A DNA stretch of 43,263 nt from the NCBI GenBank assembly GCA_016190375.1, contig JACPQR010000162.1, positions 1 to 43,263 of the forward strand, in the 5' to 3' direction. The translations under genes and the position numbers were made by a program. Source of the DNA: Deltaproteobacteria bacterium (GTDB lineage Bacteria > Myxococcota_A > Polyangia > JACPQR01). The notes beneath the pieces were generated by a model, which saw nothing but the letters and a program-made list of their open reading frames with translations, had not been told where the DNA came from and made no database searches. Of this stretch, positions 36,652 through 43,263 are shown piece by piece (position 1 is the first letter of the stretch; the number at the start of each line of letters is the position of its first letter).

Positions 36652-38675
36652 CCAATGTCCTCCATGCACTCCCAGGTCAGGCTGATCGAGTAGAGGACCG
36701 GCCGCGACAGGCCGTCCTCCGAGAAGAACCGCACCGTGATGCGGAGGAACTGCGCCGGCGTGACGCCCGCGTCCTCGAAAGCCGCCCCGACGTCCACCGG
36801 CGGCGCGTCGCCCGGCACCTCGGCCAGAAGGACGTCCTCGGCGGCGTCGAGACCGGCAGCGGTGTCCGCGGTCCTGGCGAAGAACTGCAGGAGCGTCCCC
36901 TCGGGGGCGTCCGCTTCCCAGACGAAGTTGCCCCAGTCCGTCGCGTTGGGGAACTCCTCGTCCGCGAACGGCTCGCAACCCTCGAAGTCCTGCCGGTAGA
37001 AGCCCTCGGGCGTCAGGTTCGTGATGAGCTGGAAGCCCGTGAAGTCGCTGTAGGTGTAGGGCGTCAGCCCGGTCGCGAACGCCGACTGCTCCATGGAGTC
37101 GAGGTTCAGGCGCGTCGTGGTGGACGAGTCGCGGTTGACGATCCAGAGGTTGCCCTCGAAGTCGGCCCCGACGCCGACAGTTCCGTCGGCGTCGCCCTGC
37201 ATGGGCACGAGCTCGGTCGCCTCGATCCCGACGACCGCGCCCTCGACGTCGATCGGCACGCGGCTGAGCCCGCCCGGCGCGGTGTAGTGAGTGATCCACA
37301 TGTTGCCGAGCGCGTCCGGTCCGACGCCGCGGGTGGTTCCGCGGCCGCGCAGATCGATCGTCGTCCAGGTCTGGTCTGCGGGGTCGTAGCGGTATGCGCA
37401 CTCGCAGGTCCAGCCGCCGGTCCAGATCCGCCCGTTCGCGTCGACCGCGATCCCGTAGGTCTGGTCGCAGCCGAAGGGCTCGTCCTTCGCGATCGCCGGT
37501 CCGACCTCTGCGGTGACCGTGTCGACCGAGACGAGGGCGTTCTCCCCCCAGGCCGTGAACCAGAGCCGGTTCGAGGAGTCCACGATGGCGCCGTAGGGCT
37601 GGATGGGCAGCGCGCGCGACTCGAGCGCCGCGCCGCTCTCTGGATCGAGCTTGAACGCCCGGCCGCTGTCGGTCGAGCCCTCTCCCTCGCGGTCGTTGAA
37701 GGTGCCGACCCACGGGTAACCGGCTGGCGCCTCTTCGTCGCCCTCGTCGACCGCCACGGCTCGCGGGATCGCGTCCACGCCCGAGAGCGGCACCGTCCAC
37801 AGGACGCACTCGTCCTCGCCGTACGCGAGCGGCACCGGATCCGAGGACGTGTCGATGTCGCCGTCGAGGTTCCGGTCGACGCAGGCCTCGCGCGTGCCCG
37901 CGATCTTCGTCACCGAGCCCTGGAAACCGAAGGCGCGGTTCGCGACGTAGACGTCGCCGTTGCGATCCACCGCGGTTCGCGACGGCCGGTTGGCCTCGCC
38001 GATCTCGGCGATACCCGTGTAATACCGTGCGACCTCGTCCCCGGTCGCGGTCTCGATCTTGGAGACGGTCGCCTCTCCGTCGTTCGCGATCCACGCGTGC
38101 GAGAAGGTGCTGCGCTCCTCGTGCAGCGTCAGGCCGCCGTCCTCGGTCTCCTCGAGACCTTCCTGGCTGAGCGGGTCGTCGTTCCAGATCCCGTCTCCGC
38201 CGCTGCCCGTGTGACAGCTCGGGTCGCAGTTCTCGCACTCGAACCGGTTCTCGTCGAACTCCCCGTCACAGTTGTCGTCGAGCCCGTTGCCGCAGATCTC
38301 GCCCGCGTTCGGGGTCCGGTCCTGCAGGGTCACGGCCCACCGGCCATCGACACAGCCCCGCCGCCCGGCGCGACATTCGCCGACGCCCTCGGTGTCGTCA
38401 GGACCGGTGTAGAACGGCTCGTCGTCGTCGGTCTCGGGGTCGCACCGGCAGCCCGTGAGGTGCTCGGTCTCGCAGAGCTCGCAGTCGTCGTGGAACAGAT
38501 CGCTCCCGTCGTCGCAGTCCTCGCCGATGGCGCAGCCAGCTCCGAAGCCGTCGCCGTCCTCGTCGATGCACTCCGGCTCGCCCGCTCTCTGCCACACCAG
38601 GTTGTCGGGGACGTCGTTGCAGGAGCCTCCGAGGAGGAGAAGGCAGAGCAGGGAAGGGAAGCTTAGCGGTTTCAT
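36648..38675 (-). CDS. Propeller lipoprotein, paralog 1, first gene of the tandem operon
   Basis: 675 residues, the most diverged copy. Signal PSLLCLLLLGGSC (Cys 19), with no Asp-X linker at all. MopE-like DEDGDGFGAGCAIGEDCDD, then CGNGLDDNCDGEFDEN, a second metal-binding motif of the same type. Propeller with HAWIANDGEATVSKI, RTAVDRNGDVYVANRAFG and YGIAVDANGRIWTGGWTC; EF-hand-like loop DRNLDGDIDTS; C-terminal domain YTYSDFTGFQ ending WECMEDIG. It lacks the RRNFTAPRGTY segment shared by the other three. GAGGG lies about ten bases before ATG 38675. The operon promoter should be in 38676-38850; no convincing boxes were found on this strand. Confidence 0.92.
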
Positions 38676-38797
38676 CTGGTTCAGACCCTCGCCGTGCGGA
38701 TCCGGTAGGGCCGGACCCGGTCAGGGGTTAGCCCCAGGATGATATCGCGACGGGCGATCTCTCCGTTAGTCCCGTTTTCCCTGATTTCCCAAAAAAC

Positions 38798-38827
38798 TTG
38801 CCGCTGCCGTGGCGGCGTCCCTAACAT
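38798..38827 (+). promoter_or_regulatory. Possible sigma70 promoter of the 110-residue protein gene
   Basis: TTGCCG (38798-38803), 18 bp spacer, TAACAT (38822-38827), each matching consensus at four of six bases. The start would fall near 38834, just before the ribosome site. Confidence 0.35.
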
Positions 38828-38850
38828 GTGCGGCAAGGTAGGTGCCCGCG

Positions 38851-39183
38851 ATGAAAGAGTCGGAGCTCGAGGTTCGAGGGAGGCTGGAGCGCCGAATCCA
38901 CACGGTCTACGTGACCCGGAACACCGAGTACCACGTGCGGGCCGGTGTCTGCGTGGCGGTCCGGGACCGGCGGACGGGGGGCTGGCTACGCGGCCACCGT
39001 GCGCTGACGTCCCGCGTGCACGGGAGCCTCCGCTTCAGCGTCACGGGCGGCATCATGCCGAACCCCGGCCGACCGCAGCCCGGCGAGTCGCTCTACTTCT
39101 GCGAGTCCGGTCGCGATCTTGTCACGTCGGCGGTCGAGAGCATCGAGCGGCCGAGCCGCGACGTGGTCGCGACGTATCCCTGA
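38851..39183 (+). CDS. Small conserved-looking protein, function unknown
   Basis: 110 residues from ATG 38851, with AAGGTAGG eight bases upstream; a GTG at 38842 is too close to that site. No signal peptide or membrane helix. The sequence is beta-rich and basic: RIHTVYVTRNTEYHVRAGVC, VAVRDRRTGGW, GSLRFSVTGGIMPN, PGESLYFCESGRDLVTSAV, SIERPSR. I believe similar proteins recur in Myxococcota without a name, but cannot verify it here. It stands alone between the divergent lipoprotein operon and a kinase gene, so it may share regulation with either. Two Cys residues. Confidence 0.8.
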   Translation: MKESELEVRGRLERRIHTVYVTRNTEYHVRAGVCVAVRDRRTGGWLRGHRALTSRVHGSLRFSVTGGIMPNPGRPQPGESLYFCESGRDLVTSAVESIERPSRDVVATYP

Positions 39184-39239
39184 GCCGGCCTATATCCGCG
39201 AGCGGCGGCAGGCCGTAGAATCATCTCGGGTAACTGTAC

Positions 39240-40601
39240 GTGCTGATCCCGGACGACGAGGTCAACGCGCGTCTCGGCTCGACCATCGCCGGCAAGTACG
39301 AGCTCTTGCGCGTGCTCGGGGTCGGCGGCATGGGGGCGGTCTACGAAGCGCGCCACCGCTTCACCGAGCGGCACGTGGCGCTCAAGTTGATGATCGGCAA
39401 GGGGCGCGATCCCCGGAACAGCGCGCGCCTCCTCGTCGAGGCCAGGGCCGCGTCGGCGATAGGACATCCGGCGATCGTCGACGTGCTCGACGCCGGCCAG
39501 ACGGAGGACGGCTCACCGTACCTGGTGCTCGAGCTCCTCGCCGGGACCGACCTCCAGATGGCGCTCGAGGAGCGCCGGCTGACCGCCATGGAGATGGTGG
39601 CGATCACGGTACAGGTGCTCGAGGCGCTGCACGCCGCGCACGAGCGGGGGATCATCCATCGCGACGTCAAGCCCGAGAACGTCTTCCTCACGACCAACGA
39701 TCGCGGCGAGCCCCGGGTCAAGCTCCTCGACTTCGGGCTCGCGAAGGAGCTGACGGCCGGGCCGGATGGGTGGAAGACGATGGACGGGACGGCGCTCGGC
39801 ACGCCCGACTACATGAGCCCCGAGCAGGCGCGAGGGGCGCAGGTCGACGCGCGGACCGACGTGTGGTCGGTGGGGGTCCTCCTCTACCACGGGCTCTGCG
39901 GCCACCCTCCCTTCAGCGAGGAGAACTACAACCGGCTGCTCAGCCGGATCCTCACGGAGGATGCGCCGCACCTGTCGAGGCTGCGTCCCGACGTGCCGGC
40001 GGCGATCGCGAGCGTGGTGATGCGGGCGCTGCGGCGCGAACGCGCCGAGCGATGGCAGACCGCCGCCGAGATGGCGAGGGCGCTTCGTGAGGGCGGGGCA
40101 CGGATCTCGGCTGCGGACTGGGAGCTCGTCACGATCTCCTCGACGACTCCGACGGTGTCGCTGTCGGGCGCGGCGCCGGTCTTCGCCGGTGCCGGGACGA
40201 TCGTCGATCCGCCCGTCGTCGCTGCTCCGGCCGTGACGGTGGCTGCCGCTACCCCGAGGAGGGGTCGCGCTCTGGTGTTGATCGCCGCGTTCGTGCTGGT
40301 CATGGGAGTCCTCCTGGCGCTCCTCGCCGCGCTGCCCGCGCGGGAGTCTCGAAGGGCACCTGCTCCGAGCGCTCGACGCACGCCACGGGCGGCCGTTCGC
40401 GAGTCGAGCTCGCCGCGCTCGCAGCCGCAAGCCGTCTTCGAAGCGGAGGCCGCGGCGCCCGCGGCTGCCGCGGCCGCGGCCGACGCGCCCGAGGCGGAGC
40501 CGCGGCCACTCGCCCGGCGCAAGGTGCGCCGCCGGCACTCGCCACCCTCTGCGCCCGCGACCGAGCGCTCGAGGCTCGACCCGATCCGGAGCTGGCGGTG
40601 A
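39240..40601 (+). CDS. Transmembrane Ser/Thr protein kinase
   Basis: 453 residues from GTG 39240. Kinase domain (about 20-283): GVGGMGAVYEA, Lys 49 in VALKL, HRDVKPEN (His 140, Asp 142), DFG 164-166, GTPDYMSPEQARG; complete. A membrane helix at 344-366 (ALVLIAAFVLVMGVLLALLAAL) follows a Thr/Val/Ala-rich linker. The outer part is only about 85 residues, Ala/Arg/Pro/Ser-rich, without a fold. The stop overlaps the next start (GTGA). A TAGAAT box at 39216-39221 could be a -10 element, but no -35 is clear. First gene of a three-gene operon with a TPR/PEGA protein and a small lipoprotein. Confidence 0.94.
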   Translation: MLIPDDEVNARLGSTIAGKYELLRVLGVGGMGAVYEARHRFTERHVALKLMIGKGRDPRNSARLLVEARAASAIGHPAIVDVLDAGQTEDGSPYLVLELLAGTDLQMALEERRLTAMEMVAITVQVLEALHAAHERGIIHRDVKPENVFLTTNDRGEPRVKLLDFGLAKELTAGPDGWKTMDGTALGTPDYMSPEQARGAQVDARTDVWSVGVLLYHGLCGHPPFSEENYNRLLSRILTEDAPHLSRLRPDVPAAIASVVMRALRRERAERWQTAAEMARALREGGARISAADWELVTISSTTPTVSLSGAAPVFAGAGTIVDPPVVAAPAVTVAAATPRRGRALVLIAAFVLVMGVLLALLAALPARESRRAPAPSARRTPRAAVRESSSPRSQPQAVFEAEAAAPAAAAAAADAPEAEPRPLARRKVRRRHSPPSAPATERSRLDPIRSWR

Positions 40602-41530
40602 GGCCGATCGGGGCCTGTGGCCCGCTCGTCCTGGTCGCGCTCGCGTCTTCTCCGGTGCCCGCGGTCGCCCAGCGCAGCGAAGCGATCGCGAGGGAGCACT
40701 TCGAGCGCGGCGTTCGCCTCCTCGACGATCTGCGCTACGCGGACGCGGCGGGCGAGCTCGAGGAGTCGATCGAGGCGCAGGAGTCGCCGCCCGCGCTGTT
40801 CAACCTCGGCCTCGCCTACCGGGGAATGGGGAGGTACCGGAAGGCGATCGCTGCGTTCGGTCGTTTCCTCGAAGTCGCCACGAGGAGGCACGCCCAGATG
40901 CGCGCGAACGCGACCTCGATCGTCGGCGAGCTGACCGGCGCACTGGCCCACGTGCACGTCGGCGTGCGGGGCGGAGCGACCCAGGTGGTGATGGACGAGG
41001 AATCGATCGCCACCGGCGATGGCCAGTACGAGGTCGAGGCCGATCCGGGCAGGCACGTCGTTCGGGCGAGCCGGGAGGGCTACCAGCCCGCGAGGCGCGA
41101 GGTGGAGGTCGATCCCGGCGGCTCCGCGCGGCTCGTGCTCGACGTGTCCGCCCATCCGCTGCCCGGCCACCTGGTCGTGGACTCGGGGACGCCCGAGGCG
41201 GAGATCCGGCTCGACGGGCGGCTCGTCGGCCACGGGCGGTTCGCCGCGGACCTCACGCCCGGGCACCACGACCTGGAGCTCGCGGCGTCGGGCCACGGCA
41301 CGGTCCGGCGCCGGATCGAGGTGAGACCCGGCTCGCACGACCGGCTGGCGCTCAGGCTCGTCGTCGTCGAACGGCCGAGGACGATCCTCGAGCGCTGGTG
41401 GTTCTGGGCAGGCGCGGCGGCGCTCACCGCGGGCGCGGTCGTGGGCGCGATCCTCCTCTGGCCGCCCGAGAACGAGCCGTACTACGACGGCTCCCTCGAC
41501 TTCATCGTCGAGGCCCTCGAGCTCCAGTGA
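40598..41530 (+). CDS. TPR/PEGA membrane protein, partner of the second kinase
   Basis: 310 residues from a GTG overlapping the kinase stop. Signal peptide ends at about residue 24 (PAVAQ). TPR units at about 28-95 (AREHFERGVRLLDDLRYADA, ALFNLGLAYRGMGRYRKAI). Two PEGA-like beta modules at about 105-255 (DPGRHVVRASREGYQPARR, TPGHHDLELAASGHGTVRRR). One membrane helix near the end (WWFWAGAAALTAGAVVGAILL). TPR and PEGA parts lie outside the cytoplasm, as expected for binding an envelope ligand and passing it to the kinase. It overlaps the next gene by four bases (GTGA). Confidence 0.9.
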   Translation: MRPIGACGPLVLVALASSPVPAVAQRSEAIAREHFERGVRLLDDLRYADAAGELEESIEAQESPPALFNLGLAYRGMGRYRKAIAAFGRFLEVATRRHAQMRANATSIVGELTGALAHVHVGVRGGATQVVMDEESIATGDGQYEVEADPGRHVVRASREGYQPARREVEVDPGGSARLVLDVSAHPLPGHLVVDSGTPEAEIRLDGRLVGHGRFAADLTPGHHDLELAASGHGTVRRRIEVRPGSHDRLALRLVVVERPRTILERWWFWAGAAALTAGAVVGAILLWPPENEPYYDGSLDFIVEALELQ

Positions 41531-41997
41531 GATACCGGTGTGCTCTCGTGGTGGCCGCCGCCGTGTCGTGCGGCTGCGGCGCCGACCCGGCGACGGAGAT
41601 CGTCGTCGTCCTCGACACGGACGCCGACGTGCCGGGCGAGATCGACGGTCTGGTCGTGCGCGTTCTGGACGATCAGGCCGGGCTCGTCACCGAGCGGCCA
41701 CTCCGGCTCGGCGACGCGCCCGACCAGGTGGCGCTGCCGGCGGACTTCGGCGTGGTCCCGCGCGAAGGACACGATCCGGACGAGAGGATCACGATCGCGG
41801 TCGAGGCGCAGAAGTCGTCCGCCCGGCTGTTCACGACCGAGGTCGTGACGTGGTTCTCGGGGGGTAGAATGCGCCGCCTCGACCTGCTCCTGGCGCGCCG
41901 CTGTCTCACGGATCCTTGCGGGGACGAGCCTTGCGGGCCACAGAGCTGCGGCCCGCTCGAGATCGACCCGTCGACGCTCCCGGAGTTCCGGCCGTGA
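41527..41997 (+). CDS. Small lipoprotein, third gene of the kinase operon
   Basis: 156 residues from GTG 41527. Signal RYRCALVVAAAVSCGC, with Cys 15 (VSC) or Cys 17 as the lipid site. Mature part: TEIVVVLDTDADVPGEIDGLVVRV, a beta-sandwich-like region often seen in myxobacterial lipoproteins, then a Cys-rich end (RRCLTDPCGDEPCGPQSCG). The last 92 bases overlap the convergent pheA. No enzyme motif seen. Coupled by overlap to the TPR/PEGA gene, so probably part of the same envelope-sensing unit. Confidence 0.85.
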   Translation: MRYRCALVVAAAVSCGCGADPATEIVVVLDTDADVPGEIDGLVVRVLDDQAGLVTERPLRLGDAPDQVALPADFGVVPREGHDPDERITIAVEAQKSSARLFTTEVVTWFSGGRMRRLDLLLARRCLTDPCGDEPCGPQSCGPLEIDPSTLPEFRP

Positions 41998-43111
41998 GGT
42001 AGGTCCCCAGGACTCTGAGCTCGGTCGTCAGCGGTCGGATTGCCGTGAGCGCCTCCGCGACCGGGCGGGACGCGCAGTGACCCTGGATGTCCATGTAGAA
42101 GCGGTAGTGCCACGGCGCTCCAGGCTGCGGCCGGGACTCGAGCTTCGTCAGGTTCACGCCGCGGGAGCCGAAGTGCCCCAGGACCGAGCCCAGAGCGTTG
42201 GGACGATCCTCGAGGACGAGCAGAAGCGACGTCTTGCACCGGGAGCCGGGCGGGCAGGGAGGCGCTTCGAGCGCGACCTCGACGAAGCGGGTGTAGTTGC
42301 CCGCCTGCGACTGCACGCCGCGGCGCAGGACCTCGAGGCCGAAGTTGCGCGCCGCCGACTCGCTGGCGATGGCTGCGAGGCTCGGATCGGCCTCTTCCCT
42401 GACCATGCGAGCAGCTCCGGCCGTGTCGAAGACGGCCTGCCGGCGCACGCCGCCGAGGCGCGCGAGGTACTCGTCGCACTGAGCGAGCGCCTGGGGGTGG
42501 CTGATCACCGTCCGGACGCCCTCGATCGTCGCGCCGGGCAGACCCAGCAGGCAATGCTCGACCGCTGTGACGACCTCCGCGGTGATGCACAGGCCCCCCT
42601 CGGCGAGCAGGTCGTACGTCTCGTCGATGCTGCCGGCCGTCGTGTTCTCGATAGGCAGGAGCGCCAGATCGGCGGCGCCGGAGCGAACGGCCATGACGGC
42701 CTCGCGGAAGCTCTCGCATCCGGCCAGAAGGACCCCGCCCTTGCGACCGGCGTAGCGTCGCTGCGCGGTCAGATGGCTGTACGAGCCCTCGACGCCCTGG
42801 TAGGCGACCCTGAGCGGCGCCGTCCCGCGCGATCGGACGTGGGCGACCTGGCGCGCCACGGACATCTCGAGGATCACGCGGTAGACGCGCTCGATCTCGT
42901 GCGAGTCGAGCCCGAGGCGCCGCGCCGTCCTGCGGATGCGGCCCAAGACCTGCTCCTCGCGGAGGCGGTCCCTCAGGGGAACGGCCGCCTGGAGCTTGAC
43001 CGCCGCCACCTTCTCGACGAGCTGCATCCTCGCTCGAAGGCCCGCCAGGATCTCGCGGTCCACGGCCTCGATCGCATCTCGTAGCTTCTGCAAGTCGCCA
43101 CTTCGTGCCAT
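41906..43111 (-). CDS. pheA: Chorismate mutase/prephenate dehydratase (P-protein)
   Basis: 401 residues from ATG 43111. Converts chorismate to prephenate and on to phenylpyruvate for phenylalanine. Chorismate mutase type II domain (1-85: KLRDAIEAVDREILAGLRAR), prephenate dehydratase (about 98-275: VAYQGVEGSYSH, LLPIENTTAGSI, conserved TRF in NYTRFVEV), and an ACT regulatory domain (about 290-365: GSVLGHFGSRGVNLTKLESR) with the ESRP motif for phenylalanine feedback. A 30-residue basic tail after VLGTYL is not usual for the family, and it lies antisense to the end of the convergent lipoprotein gene. The start lies 35 bases from the right copy of the 117 bp repeat. Confidence 0.95.
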   Translation of the reverse strand: MARSGDLQKLRDAIEAVDREILAGLRARMQLVEKVAAVKLQAAVPLRDRLREEQVLGRIRRTARRLGLDSHEIERVYRVILEMSVARQVAHVRSRGTAPLRVAYQGVEGSYSHLTAQRRYAGRKGGVLLAGCESFREAVMAVRSGAADLALLPIENTTAGSIDETYDLLAEGGLCITAEVVTAVEHCLLGLPGATIEGVRTVISHPQALAQCDEYLARLGGVRRQAVFDTAGAARMVREEADPSLAAIASESAARNFGLEVLRRGVQSQAGNYTRFVEVALEAPPCPPGSRCKTSLLLVLEDRPNALGSVLGHFGSRGVNLTKLESRPQPGAPWHYRFYMDIQGHCASRPVAEALTAIRPLTTELRVLGTYLTAGTPGASTGRSRAGRSSVARKARPRKDP

Positions 43112-43146
43112 CGGACGAGGATAGCCTCGAAGCGCGGATTCCAGAT

Positions 43147-43263
43147 GGGTGCAGTTCCCGGTTTCCAGGCATCGGGACACGGCAAATCCTTGCGCTGCTG
43201 ACGACGCCGCGGAGTCCCCGACGGGGGATAATCGCGATTGCCGAGCAGACCACCGGAGCCGAC
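43147..43263 (-). repeat. 117 bp inverted repeat, right copy
   Basis: Reverse complement of 82-198 with one mismatch. The sequence given ends inside or exactly at the end of this repeat, so its true outer limit on this side is unknown. It lies upstream of pheA; no promoter was identified in it. Confidence 0.9.

Noticed and set aside
36652..38238. Upstream extension of the paralog 2 frame, giving a 1244-residue frame
   Set aside because: It lies in another frame of paralog 1, has low-complexity composition and no signal peptide; the lipobox start at 36651 fits the family.

Overview
This 43.3 kb window is GC-rich bacterial DNA that reads like a member of the Myxococcota (Deltaproteobacteria in older schemes). 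The pointers are three eukaryote-like Ser/Thr kinases with myxobacterial domain mixes, an FHA-GAF-sigma54 activator, many secreted lipoproteins, a MYXO-CTERM-like tail (GGCNC, membrane helix, RRRR), MopE-like Cys/Asp-rich surface proteins and a DUF4388 response regulator. I cannot place it below phylum. No rRNA, tRNA, CRISPR array, transposase, integrase or phage gene was recognised.

Layout. 1-198: GAC-phased hexamer tract, then one arm of a 117 bp inverted repeat whose other arm is the last 117 bp of the window. 200-5708: pabB, divergent from a propeller lipoprotein, a PEGA-bearing receptor kinase and its TPR/membrane partner. 5709-7497: Cys-repeat lipoprotein and a small Gly/Asp lipoprotein. 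7497-14281: a giant kinase/cyclase-like/AAA/TPR protein, divergent by 9 bp from an FHA-GAF-sigma54 activator that overlaps an SDR gene. 14330-16530: two lipoproteins. 16519-21567: core functions (lnt, CheY-like regulator, Trm112-like zinc protein, trmB, der) and a formylglycine-generating-enzyme-like protein. 21714-23466: two Asp-repeat surface proteins. 23512-29891: a gapless four-gene run, read right to left: DUF6036-type nucleotidyltransferase, winged-helix-like partner, glnE, receiver-DUF4388-TPR regulator. 29892-30286: the only long gene-free stretch. 30287-38675: a four-gene operon of paralogous propeller lipoproteins. 38851-41997: a small conserved protein and a second kinase cassette. 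41906-43111: pheA.

How the genes fit together. Two short operons (2953-5708 and 39240-41997) pair a membrane Ser/Thr kinase with a signal-peptide TPR protein through GTGA start/stop overlaps. PEGA-like segments sit in the kinase in one and in the partner in the other. The many lipoproteins fit the presence of lnt, which completes lipoprotein acylation. The four-paralog operon, with EF-hand-like loops and variable Asp-X linkers, is the most striking accessory system. The second is a toxin-antitoxin-like pair with an AT-rich, apparently leaderless promoter and a 15 bp palindrome, placed so that it could drive glnE. A third theme is small palindromic or dispersed repeats that sit exactly at stop codons (pabB, the Cys-repeat gene, trmB/der, the last propeller paralog).

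Limits: names rest on motif reading without database searches. Start codons are chosen by ribosome-site logic and overlap, and several have credible alternatives, which are stated.
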